Assembly: GCA_025200525.1 (NCBI GenBank)
Contig: CM045761.1
Coordinates: 40,742,190-40,806,189, forward strand
Direction of reading: 5' to 3'
DNA: 64,000 nt
Source of the DNA: Camellia lanceoleosa
Lineage: Eukaryota > Streptophyta > Magnoliopsida > Ericales > Theaceae
The position numbers and the translations under genes were made by a program. Positions within the stretch are counted from its first letter, which is position 1. Each line of letters begins with the position of its first letter. The notes below the pieces were generated by a model. The model worked only from the letters and a program-made list of their open reading frames with translations, ran no database searches and was not told the DNA's origin. Below, piece by piece: positions 47,952 to 57,845 of the stretch.

Positions 47952-50246
47952 GCCTTAGGCAACAAGTCAGGGTTTCCTAAATTTTCCAAAATAAAATATT
48001 TAGGTGGCGACTCTGTATCTGGCAAAGCAGTCCATGTTTGGCACTTCTTTCAAAAAAATTAGTTTTCTCAAAATAATTTGCCAGATTTGGACTCTTTGGT
48101 TCAGATTAAGAACCGTGACAAATCGAGTCCGAGCTGTAGCGAGGTCCCCCCGCGGGCTTGTTACAGTTAGATACACTTGGTTTGCTAAGCGATTTAGAGG
48201 TACCAAGCCCGAGACGATAGAGGAGATTGAGCAGTGTGCCAATGGCTTCCTGATGTTCATCTTCGGTACCAGCTTGTTTTCGAATAGGTGGAGCACCGTA
48301 GGCCTGCATTTGCTGAGTGCCCTAGTGACCCTTTATCGAGTTCATTTTTACGACTGGGGCGGAGCTGGCCTCACCACGCTATATGGATACATAAGCTTTA
48401 CCTCCAGTCTACAAGGAGACTTGATTGGAGACTACTAGCGAGCCTGGGAGGTACACATCTCAATTTCCTTTTAGTACCTTACAGTTTCTTTACAGTTTCT
48501 GATTTACATCTATTTCAACACATGCTTTCTACTTCACATTTCTGTATCTGCTTAGACACTGTATGCTTTTTGCTTTACATTTCTGCATCTGCTTAAACAC
48601 TGTTCATACATTGTGCTTTCTATTTTGAACTTTCTGCATCTGCTCGATACTGTACTGATCACATACCATTGCATTTTCCCTACAGCTATGGATAGATGCA
48701 TACTTCTCGACTCTCGCCCTGGAGCCTGTAGAGGAGCTTCCATTGATAGTCCCCTATTCGCGGATATATGACGATCGGCTCTGCTGTAGGACCCGTGAGC
48801 CATTCACATTCTTCAGGCATTACTTCGACATAGTAGCCGCCCATGAGGCAATCCAAAACACAGTCATTTTTGCTTTGAAACTTTTCTGCTTTACACATTT
48901 AGCAACTGACAGTAACTAATAATCTGTACAACTTCTGTTTGTAGATCATATGGCAGCCGTAGGCCTTGATGCCAGCGAGTGTCCGAGACCAGTTCGCTGG
49001 CGCCTGGGCCATCTCTCGCTACCGCATTCAACTTAAGAGCCCAGTCTGCCTGGCTTGGTTCTTGGGTGAGCACTTCGTGTGCTAGATTATGGATCTGCCC
49101 AACCTGATTGTCCCGATTTCTCTACCAGAGTCCATATGATCCACAGAGAGCCTATCTGTTGAGGAGGTCATCCAGTTCATGGTGGGTCTGGACGCCGACT
49201 TCTTCCAAGTGGAGGGCGACTATGCAGCTTTCATCCAGACACACTTGATGCCGCCCCTGATCGGTGTTCATGGAGCTAAGGAGGCAAGAGCTCCTACCGT
49301 TAGAGCGAGGCCCAGAGTGACCTGGGCGAGTAGAGCCTGTGATAAAGGGGCATCCCAGGCGAGGCAGAGGGCTGATTGGCCAGAGCTTCCTACCACGCTG
49401 ACTTGCTAGCAACACACTGGGATGCCTACCAGGTCCCGATTGAGTTAGTAGCGGCTGGTCATGAGCTTGTTGGGGTCCGAGGCCCGACTCTGGTATGAAC
49501 TACACTTTAGCATTTGCATTCCATAGTTCATTTCAGATATATTCATTTGGAAATATTGATCATTCAAACTGCATTTAGAGGCGTCCATTGAGTATGCAGG
49601 AGGCACTCTTGAGCTGATAGCCTCCTTGACGGGGATGGTACAGAGGAGAGAGGCGCTGCTCAGCCTCTACAGTATTCAGATAGTTTCTTCACTTTGCGCT
49701 TCAGGCATCAAACTTCAACTGACACACTAACACTGGCATTTCAACTGAAAACTTCCCAACTGCACTGATACATTGCACCGATAGACCGCATCTAACATAC
49801 TGCGCTCACATATTACATTCACACACTGTATCTGACTTCTGCATACACTTATTCTACATATTCTGCTTGCATTTGATACACACGCTATAACTGATATGTG
49901 ACAACTATTTTTTCAGATTCCACCCATACCGATGGCACCAGCGGCAATTGTAGCACCCTTTCTAGCAATACCTCCTCCAGCATCAAGGAGGAGAGAGAGA
50001 CAGGCTCTGATGCGCTACCGAGGTAGAGCTAGGAGGACCCGAGCCGAGAGTGGTCCTTCAGAGCCTATTCTGAGTGATGATGATACTGAGACGAACGACT
50101 CTAAGGAGGCAGCAAGTCAGCATTCAGAGTCGTCTGTAAGTGGAGGTGATGACATCAACTCGGGTTCCGAGAGTGGATACGATGCTGAGGCGAGCTCTAA
50201 GGCGGAGAGCGGTGATGACACCGGCTCAGGTTCCGGTCTAGGTTAA

Positions 50247-50854
50247 CGGCGTCAATGGAGATAGTGCCCCAGAGTCCTCTCCTCCGAGGAAGAGGATGAA
50301 GAGGGCTTCTCAAGTCTGAGGTGACCAGTGTTGATTTTTTTTGTATTTTTGCTTAGTTTCTTTTTGTTTATAGTTTTAGCACATTGTACAGCTTCAGACA
50401 GGTTTTATTTTCTTTAAAAACTTGTACTGCACTTTTGTGAAAACAACCATGATCGGAATGAAAACCAACTTTTGTGAAAAAGTGTTGTGTTTTGTATCAT
50501 GAGCACCACTTAGCATAGAAATGAGATTGAATTTGATAATGAAAACTGAACACTTGTATTGGCACAACGTTTTTAATCGGGTAATGAACCGATCAACAAC
50601 TAAAATAAAAAGCAATATATAACTCAATAAACAACACAACAACAACTTGATAAACAAAACGACAACAACTCGATAAACAGAACAATCATACAACTCGATA
50701 AGCAAAACAACACAACAACAAATGACATACAAAAGTAACAAACTTGCTAAAGCCGAAAGGACTCAAAACAAGATCTTAAAACTGACTAAAAGTAGAACAA
50801 AACACAAGCTTCCAACACTATTCAGCACAACGGTGGACAGCAGGTGAAAGTGAG
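50247..50854 (+). other. 3' part and spacer after the PMD gene
   Basis: No further gene. A possible continuation codes PPRKRMKRASQV at about 50280-50315 in another frame. T-rich stretch 50330-50400 may be the 3' UTR. 50600-50720 has degenerate ACAACAACTCGATAAACA repeats. Confidence 0.5.
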
Positions 50855-50985
50855 AGACTGTTGGCCACAAACAGGGGTTGCCAGCCATGAGAGGTGGCCT
50901 GCTGGCCATCAATTCCTCTTGCCGGCCGTTAATGCATCTTGCCGACTACCTGCCGGCCACATGCCGACCATCAATGTGCAGGACC
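50855..50985. repeat. GGCCGGC cluster upstream of the DUF7745-like gene
   Basis: GTTGGCCACAAACAGGGG, GAGGTGGCCTGCTGGCCATC, CTTGCCGGCCGTTAATGC, CTGCCGGCCACATGCCGACC. Lies about 100-230 bp before the start codon. Confidence 0.65.
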
Positions 50986-51081
50986 TCCAAATTGTTGACA
51001 CCTGGCCTCCACTCACTGCTTTATCTTCTACAAAAGGTTGAACTTCGTAGTTTCTTCATTTCAGTTGCAAATTCTTCACAA

Positions 51082-52385
51082 ATGGAGTCGTTTTTCGCCG
51101 AAAAACTCTCAAATTGGATTGCAACTTTAGATGGCTCAGAAAAGGTGAATTTATGGAGTTTCAGCATAAATGCACTTTTTCCGCTGAGTCATTCTCCGCT
51201 TTGTTTTCCGTTCCTTCATGCTGCGGCAAGATGCTGGAACCCTATTACACACGTCTTTAGCTTCAAAGGACAAGAGATATGCCCGATAATCGAAGAAATT
51301 CAAGCCTTAATGGAATCCCAGTGCGATGAGGAAATCATACCTCAACCCCATTTCGGCCACATCTAAACTTTGGGACGGATGTGTGGGCTCACTCTAGGCG
51401 ATGCTCGATCCTTGGTCCATAACAGAGAGTTGGACATTCCTAGCCTGATTCGTCGATTTTCTGAGGTCAACGACCGAGGTAATCTTCTTTGGCGGAGTTT
51501 TCGACAACACGCCCTTTGTTTGTGTATGCTAGCACATTTCTTTCTTGCCCCTAGTTTTGGAGGTTCTAGCATTTGGCTAATTGAAGTGGCGTAAGGCCTA
51601 AAAGAGGGCAAGAGTTGCATTGGCTTGGTGCTAGCCGAGACTTTAATGGGCTTAGACGCTTTCCATCGATGAGAGACTACCAAATTCGTGGGAAGTCCAC
51701 TACATCTTCAAGTAATGTTTCCCACCCTTTCTAATATGTGCTTCTCACATCACTCGGAACTTATGCTCTATTTTTTCTCTCAAAGCCCCTTTCTCACTTT
51801 TTTTCTCAACATACATCTCTCTTTTCTTTCATCCCTTCCCAGGTGTGGCTTATGGATAAGCTGAAGGTAGTGGATTCTTGCCCTGAGTACTCAGCTCGAG
51901 GCTATTTCTTCCACTAACAGCTAGTGGATTTCCTGAATGAGTAATGGTGGTGCCACTGGATGTGCAACAGGTCTGCTGTTGACATTGCTTAGCATTGCCC
52001 CTGGCTTAATCTGACCAAAATGAGCTACAGCATGACTCGGCAACCTGGCATTCAGCTGATTGGCCTTACACATTGTGTATTCTACTTTTCATTCAAGTTC
52101 AGACGTCAGTTTAGACATGATCAGACTTGTCTAGAGGAAAGGGTAGAGTACCTGGTTTCATTTCTCATCCGAGGTTCATATTTGGCTAGGTCCCTTATTA
52201 CTTGGAGGACGATAGAGCTTTTGGCCCTTGCTTCCAGTTTCAGCTGTGCCCTTTCTGGCGAGTGCTTGACTTGGCTCGAAGATGAGGCACAAACCGGGCC
52301 CACTTTGGCATCAGAAGCTTCCACAAGCATAAACGGGGGACGCAAGGGCACCTTACTCATCTATGCCCCTAGTTTATTGCTTTGA
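51082..52385 (+). pseudogene. DUF7745-like gene carried antisense in element 2
   Basis: The protein matches a family I remember as DUF7745, common next to plant gypsy elements; function unknown. Visible blocks: MESFFAEKLSNWIATLDGSE at the start, SPLCFPFLHAAARCWNP, HVFSFKGQEICPIIEEIQAL, LGRMCGLTLGDARSLVHN, RQHALCLCMLAHFF, PSFGGSSIWLIEVA, LKEGKSCIGLVLAETLMGLDA. One intron at 51712-51842 (GT-AG) joins in frame to VWLMDKLKVVDS. Exon 2 runs to 52385. At least six in-frame stops (about 51364, 51593, 51671, 51916, 51939, 51988). At least two of them (51593 and 51671, read as lost CAA and CGA codons) fit C-to-T decay. The start is the ATG opening the conserved N-terminus. Confidence 0.65.
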
Positions 52386-53055
52386 TCTTACTTTTCAAGT
52401 TTTATGAATGTAATAAAAGCAACTTTGATTTGTATTGAAAGTTGGAGAACTTTGTATTGAAAGTTGGAGAACTTTGTATTGAAATCAATGAAATTAAAGT
52501 TTGTGAGCACTGAAAATTTTCCTTTTGATCCAAAAATGGTCTAAGTTATAAAAGGAAAAATTTGAGCAAAAATAAACTTTTATCAAAACTTTGCAAAATC
52601 ATTTTCGATAAGGATCACCAATTGACACGCACAGAATCTATCCTCAAGATGTACAACCCCGAATCCAACGATCACAAATTGCCCCTTGACTGAATAACAC
52701 TGTTCAGCACTGCAACCAGCTCTTCTCTTAGAGTAAGGATCACAACCAAACTTTCAGATAAGGAATAGACGAAGATGACCTAATCAGACACATGGACAAG
52801 ATAGTTGATTTGGAGGTGTTTACGACTGAACTTCAAGATGATGTTGCCAACATATCCCGAAGATTGGAATCAGGTTTTATGTAGTTCGGTTCAGGTTCAC
52901 TCAAGTATTAACGCTCTGCTTTTGCGCTCTAACTTTGGCCAAGGCCGCTCTTTAGGGTTTTCAACCTTGTGAGCTCAATTTTTCTTTATTTCTAATTTTT
53001 TGTGCTATAACTTTTACCTAGGTTGCCTTTCCGGGTTTTCGGCCTAGCGAGCCTC
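52386..53055. other. Spacer between DUF7745-like gene (+) and integrase end (-)
   Basis: Two copies of TTGGAGAACTTTGTATTGAAAG (52440-52480). 52905-53055 is the post-integrase region shared with element 1 (15761-15930 reversed). Confidence 0.6.
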
Positions 53056-54160
53056 TCAGGGGTAATATTTCTTCAACTTGTCCATATTGATCGGTTGGGA
53101 AAATTCTAGGCAATCTAGGTCTATGAGAATAACAGGTCCACCCGACCAGATAGTTTTGATGATGTAAGGACCTATCCAATTGGGTCTAAACTTGCCCCTA
53201 GGGTCATGGATGGGAGCTCGGTTGTCTTTCGGCACCAAATCCCCTTCTTTAAGATTCCTGGACTTAACCTTCTTATTAAAAGCCCTGGCAATCCTGCGTT
53301 GATAACCCTAAACATGGTATAATGCTTTCAGCCTTCTCTTATCAAATAGCATCAGTTCTTCGAACTTGCTCTGTTGCCAATCCGCCTCTGCTATTTGACA
53401 CTCAACCATAACTCGCAGCGACGGGGACATCTATTTCGATTGGCAGAATAGCTTCCATCCCATAAACAAGAGAGTAAAGAGTAGCCCTCGTAGACGTCCA
53501 GATTGAGGTTCTATAGCCCCAGAGTGCAAATAGCAATTTGTTTAGCCAATTCTTATAATTCTCAATCATTTTCTGCAAAATATGCTTGATGTTCTTGTTG
53601 GCAGCCTCAACAACTCCATTGGTTTGCAGCCGGTATGTAGATGACTTATGGAAAGCCACGTTGTATTTCTCCAACAAGTCAATCACTTCCTTCTTGAAAT
53701 GAGAGTCATTATCTGAAATGATCTCGTTTAGGACTCCATAACAGCAAATAATATTGTTTCGGATGAATTTAGTTACATGCGCTGCTTTCAACACTGCGTA
53801 AGATTGAGCTTCCACCCACTTAGTGAAGTAATCAATTGCCACTAGAATGTATTCATGCCCATTTGACCCTTTCGGTGTGACTGCCCTGATGACGTCGATT
53901 CCCCAGATTGAGAAAGGCCATGGTGAAGTCATATTGTATAGTTTCAACGGCAGGATATTCATGCGGTTCGTATGGATTTGGCATTTGTGGCATCGCCGAA
54001 CAAAACAGATATAATCCTCCTCCATAGTAGACCGGTAGTAACCTTGCCTGAGAATCTTTCGGGCTAACATTACTCCGTTCTTGTGCACTCCACACTCTCC
54101 TCCATGGATGGCCTCCATTAAGCACTTTGATTCCTCTGCTTCGACACACAACTTATGCAT
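53056..54160 (-). pseudogene. Integrase of element 2
   Basis: Inserts element DNA into the genome. The N-terminal HHCC zinc finger is present (GGECGVHKNG ... CHKCQIH). The catalytic D,D,E residues are kept: D in WGIDVIR (53894-53896), D in ISDNDSHF, E in NGVVEAANK. The usual glycine of the SDNG motif is D here. A frameshift at about 53402 separates the core from the C-terminal part (EADWQQSKFEELM ... NMDKLKKYYP, end 53056), which also has an in-frame stop near 53312. No chromodomain is seen, as expected for Tat. Confidence 0.85.
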
Positions 54161-54385
54161 TCCCAGATGACCTCTCTTGCACAGTTTACCTCCGCAGATG
54201 ATAAATTGAATGGCTATCCGCCGTATTGCCCTCTTATCTTTGGTATTTGCCCCTGGTGGAGAAACCTCATTTTCTAAGAAGTTCTAGATGTCGTAGAACC
54301 AAGGGTTTTGATGTTGTGCTTCATCAATTGCGGTGATAGCCTCGTAGGCCAGCGTATATCTCTACTCAATGATGATCGGACGCAT

Positions 54386-54661
54386 CTAGACTCCAAATGG
54401 GATGTTTATCATAGAAGATAGAGTTGATAAGGCATCAACGAACTTGTCGTTCTCTCTCAGTAGATGCGTGAAAGTCAGCTTCTCAAACCTCTGAATCAAA
54501 ACGTCCAAGGTCTGGTGATAGATCTTCATCTTCTCTTCTGATTCGTTATTGGATACCTTGAACTGGAGTTTGAAGGCTAAGGGTATATGGGAGTTTTCGA
54601 GCACTATCAGCAACACCCGTATCTCATAACCGTACTGGTTAGACGTTCTGCCAAAGTACAT
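54386..54661 (-). pseudogene. Second (archaeal-type) RNase H domain of element 2
   Basis: LAFKLQFKVSNN followed by KMKIYHQTLDVLIQRFEKLT and DALSTLSSMINIP match the additional RNase H that marks the Tat lineage, located between the first RNase H and integrase. About 60 residues that usually lie between SNN and the KMKIYHQ block are missing, including catalytic positions, so this domain is an internal-deletion remnant. The linker 54162-54385 has no clear motif. Confidence 0.65.
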
Positions 54662-54682
54662 TGTCCAAATCTCTTTCTCAAC

Positions 54683-55135
54683 TTACAGAATAACTTCATC
54701 TGGGAACAGATATTCTACCGCTTCATCCCTTTCTACTGGGCGATCTGCCAGGAACTCTACTACTGCTCTCCCCTTGACCGACTTGCGAGTAACATACTTT
54801 AGATCAAATTCGGATAGAAGAATCAACCAACAAGCTAACCTACCCATAAGTGCTGGTTTCTCAAAGAGATATTTGATGGGATCTAATCTCGAAACCATAA
54901 TTACAGAGTGAGCTAACAAGTAGTGCCTCAACTTCCTAGTAGCCCATACCAATGCTAAGCAAGCTTTCTCCAATAGAGTGTAGCGGGTCTCATAATCTAG
55001 CATTTTCTTGCTCAAATAATAGATGGCTTTCTCCACCCTATCCTCAAATTCCTGAGCAAGCATGCATCCCGTCGTTGTGTCCGTTACTGACAGATACAAA
55101 ATCAAAGGCTTCCCTCGCTCTAGCAGCAACAACAC
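54683..55135 (-). pseudogene. First RNase H domain of element 2
   Basis: LILYLSVTDTTTGCMLAQE, IYYLSKKMLDYETRYTLLEK, SRLDPIKYLFEKPALMGRLA, LLSEFDLKYVTRKSVKG in order: the RNase H region after gypsy reverse transcriptase, which degrades the RNA template. It is joined upstream to the RT thumb (55136-55200, containing MFRWDD then a stop). Confidence 0.8.
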
Positions 55136-55373
55136 AGGCGGATTCTAAAGGTACTTTGATCTGCTCAAAAGAAAATTGACATTAGTCATCCCATCGGAAC
55201 ATCTTTCCTTTCTTCATGAGACCAAAAAGTGGTTCACAAGTCAAGATTAATTTAGAAATAAACCGTCTTATAAATTGCACTTTACCTAGAAAGCCTCGCA
55301 CTTCCTTTTCAGTCCTTGGTGGTGGCATTTCTAGGATGGCCTTGATTTTGGAAGGATCTATCTCGATGCTCCT

Positions 55374-56248
55374 TTATGTGATCAAGAAACCAAACATTTT
55401 CCCTACTATTACGCCAAAAGTACATTTTTGCGGATTCAACCTCAGTCTGTATTCTCTGATCCGTTGGAAGAATTTCTTCAAGGCTGTGTAGTGGCCCTCT
55501 CTTTTTTTGGACTTGACAATCATGTCGTCCACGTACACCATGACCTCTTTATGGATCATATCATGCAGAATTGTGGTTGCAGCCCTTTGATAGGTAGCCC
55601 TGGCATTCTTCAGCCCAAACGACATCATCTAATAGTAGTAAGTTCCCTACGGCGTAGTGAAAATAGTTTTCTCTTTATCTTCTAGCGCTATCAGAATCTG
55701 GTTATACTCGGAAAATCCATCCATGAAAGAGAGCAATGCATAGCCTGAGGTGAGGTCCACTAACTCATTGATGTGCAATAGAGCACAGTCGTTCTTCGAT
55801 TGGCTTTGTTTAGATCTTTGAAGTCCACACACACCCAAATTCTGCCATCTTTCTTCGTCACAGGGACAATGTTGGCCAACCAAGTGGGATACTCAGATAC
55901 TAGCAAAAACCCTGCGTCTATCTGCTTGGTGACCTCTTTCTTAATCTTCAAAGCCCAATCCAGGCGTATTCTCCGCAACTTCTGTTTGATGGGACGGGCC
56001 TCGGGGTTAAGAAGGATCCGATGTTGTACAATCTTAGGATCGATTCCAGGCATGTCTTCGTAGGACCACGCGAAAACATCTTTGAGATCTTTTAATAAAG
56101 CGACTAAGCGCTCGCACTTTTCTAAAGACAACGTGGACCCGATCTGGACCAGACGCAGATCCTTCTCAGTATCCACATTAAAAGCAATGATTTTATCAAC
56201 AAAGGGTTTTGCAAACCTTTCCTCCTTTCGATTAATTAAAATTTTCAA
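55374..56248 (-). pseudogene. Reverse transcriptase of element 2
   Basis: Copies element RNA into DNA. Blocks: FAWSYEDMPGIDPKIVQH, ARPIKQKLRRI, YPTWLANIVPVTKKDGRIWV (near 55870), FMDGFSEYNQI (55720), MMSFGLKNARATYQRA (55600), catalytic YVDDM (55521-55535), LRLNPQKCTFGV (55430). A frameshift near 55790 (between the KDLNKAN block and HINELVDLTSGYALLSFMDG) and a stop near 55629 break the frame. Confidence 0.85.
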
Positions 56249-56260
56249 AACCAGAGAAAT

Positions 56261-56680
56261 TCATTCCTCTTCGTTTTCTTCAAAATTTTGAAAATCATGA
56301 TCAATGCAATAAATAAGCGGCACAGAGAAATACTCAGAATCTGCAGTGGCATTCTCATTCACGAGGTCAAGCTCATCCAGTCCTTCGGTTACAACCGACT
56401 CAAAAGTAAAAGAAAATGATGACCTAGACAAGACCTTGGCATCCAGGTTATCACCCCTAGGAATATCGGACCCAGACTCAGAAGAACCGAAATCTAATTC
56501 CGACTCCACAGACTTTGTGGAATCAGATTCTAGCTCACTACTGGACTCAGAACTACTAGATAGGTAGCCCTCTTCCAATTGCCAAACGAGGGATGGTACA
56601 TCAGATGCATCCAAGATGCTGCAAGAAGGGTTCACTCCCGGTTGATCCCTGATCATAGAAACGGTCAGGTTATCCCCCAA
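56261..56680 (-). pseudogene. Acidic serine-rich linker of the polyprotein
   Basis: A 139-codon open stretch rich in S, E and D (SSSSESSSELESDSTKSVES) between the protease region and RT. It fits the variable linker of Tat polyproteins; no domain recognised. Confidence 0.55.
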
Positions 56681-56761
56681 GCTTTCTGAGTCTATCGGAG
56701 GATCTGAAAGGTGACATGCCAGCGCTGCTCCTACTTCAAACTTGCTGTTGTTGAAATCACT

Positions 56762-57013
56762 TTATGTGCTCAGTTCAATTTCAGTAGTCGGTTCACCATT
56801 TTCTTTTGTATCACTGTCTTGTAAATGCAAGTCAAAGAAGATTTCAAAGTCGGGAACATGCTGCTTCTCAGAGTTGAACCAGGGTTCGGGAAAACCACAA
56901 AATGAGAAGTTTTCACCCTCCCAAACAAAATGACCATTCAGAGTTCCCCATATTGGTCTATGCACAAGTTCATAGTGCTTCCCGATCTGCTTAGCTTTGG
57001 CTTTGTCAGCCAT
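56762..57013 (-). pseudogene. Conserved region between protease/G-patch and RT
   Basis: MADKAKAKQIGKHYELVHRP, GTLNGHFVWEGE, CGFPEPWF. I recognise this as typical of Tat polyproteins near the G-patch; function unknown. An in-frame stop near 57031 separates it from the G-patch. Confidence 0.55.
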
Positions 57014-57031
57014 CTCTTTTCCTTTCCTAAT

Positions 57032-57845
57032 CTAATCCTCTTTGGTGGGCGTATAGCCAAGACCAAAGGCATGCGGGTTATGTGGCACATCGGCCAATGC
57101 AGTAACAACCTTCCGGCCACTTTTTCCCAAACCAATTCCTGGCACATGTTGAAGCTTGTTCATGAAGTAGATTGATTGGGCACTGATATACAAGCCCTCA
57201 TCAGCTGCCAAGATGGTTTGCACCGCTCGGGCCATAGCTAGAGTAAATCCAGAGAGCAAAACATCCTCCTCGCCATGAACAATTTCCAGCACAAGTGTAG
57301 TTACCTCCAGTGGAGGATGTATAGATGAATTCCCGAACACAATAGCCACCCCCTTCCCATGGGGGTATTTCAGCATTTGGTGGAGGATAGAGAAGACAAC
57401 TTTTACTTGGTACAGCCACGGCCTTCCTAACAATAGATTGAAAGTAGCCGGTACGTCTAGGACATGGAACTCAATATCCCGTTGAGCTGGGCCTACTTGA
57501 ACTCTGATCTATACTGTGCCCATCACCTCCCTACTGGTGTTGTTATACGCCCCGAATCACCTGGGTTATAGGCACGAAATTCGCTGGTTTCAGACCGATG
57601 GTATATGCTGTATGACATGGACAGACGTTGATTGCTGACCCGGTGTCAACCAATACCACTGACACCCACTTTTCTCTGCATTCTACTGATATGTATACAG
57701 GTTTGTTGTCTGCTAAGCCTTCTAGCGGCAGTTCTTTGTCTGAGAAGGTTAAGGTTGGTGCAGTGCCTCCCGGGAACACTAATCCAACAAGTTGTTCAGG
57801 AGTGGTATGAATAGGCAATTTGGCTTTATCCATCGCTGATAGCAC
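57032..57845 (-). pseudogene. Aspartic protease and G-patch region of element 2
   Basis: The protease that cuts the Gag-Pol polyprotein: active-site motif VVLVDTGSAINVC (DTG at 57639-57647), later LGRPWLYQ. It is followed by HQMLKYPHGKGVAIVFGN and a G-patch-like end (PGIGLGKSGRK ... GLGYTPTKED, about 57032-57150). The frame breaks near 57540 between the two halves. The right-hand element at 63502-64000 has the same protein open, so the expected intact layout is visible. Confidence 0.8.

Larger units (their letters stand above)
43505..48166 (+). mobile_element. Solo LTR, family A, inside the PMD pseudogene
   Basis: Starts TGTAGACACCCCATTTTTCACC, ends GGGCTTGTTACA. Target duplication GTCAG (43500-43504) / GTTAG (48167-48171), one mismatch. 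4662 bp without nested insertion, so the best reference copy of family A. No coding sequence; open frames at 43467-43835 and 44379-44852 are chance. Confidence 0.9.
42889..50246 (+). pseudogene. Plant mobile domain (PMD) gene carried antisense in element 2
   Basis: The protein resembles the aminotransferase-like PMD family (MAIN/MAIL and PP7-long-form homologues and their transposon relatives). Blocks in order: acidic N-terminus (42889-43070), HILPTFGGIRCFTEF, WYDELPAKVRNIIDEAGFG, then past the LTR WFAKRFRGTKPETIEEIEQ, FGTSLFSNRWSTVGLHLLSA, FYDWGGAGLTTLYGY, LEPVEELPLIVPYSR, FAGAWAISRYRIQLKSPVC, EGDYAAFIQTHLMPPLIGVH, and an acidic serine-rich tail (49932-50246). Introns with GT-AG ends: 43195-43322, 48451-48685; 48848-48944 has a GC donor; further ones start at 49493 and end before 49918. 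In-frame stops are at about 43075, 43366, 48435, 48960, 49083 and 49136. A solo LTR sits at 43505-48166; removing it and one target copy keeps the frame. In Arabidopsis, PMD proteins help silence transposons; a role for this copy is unknown. Confidence 0.8.
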
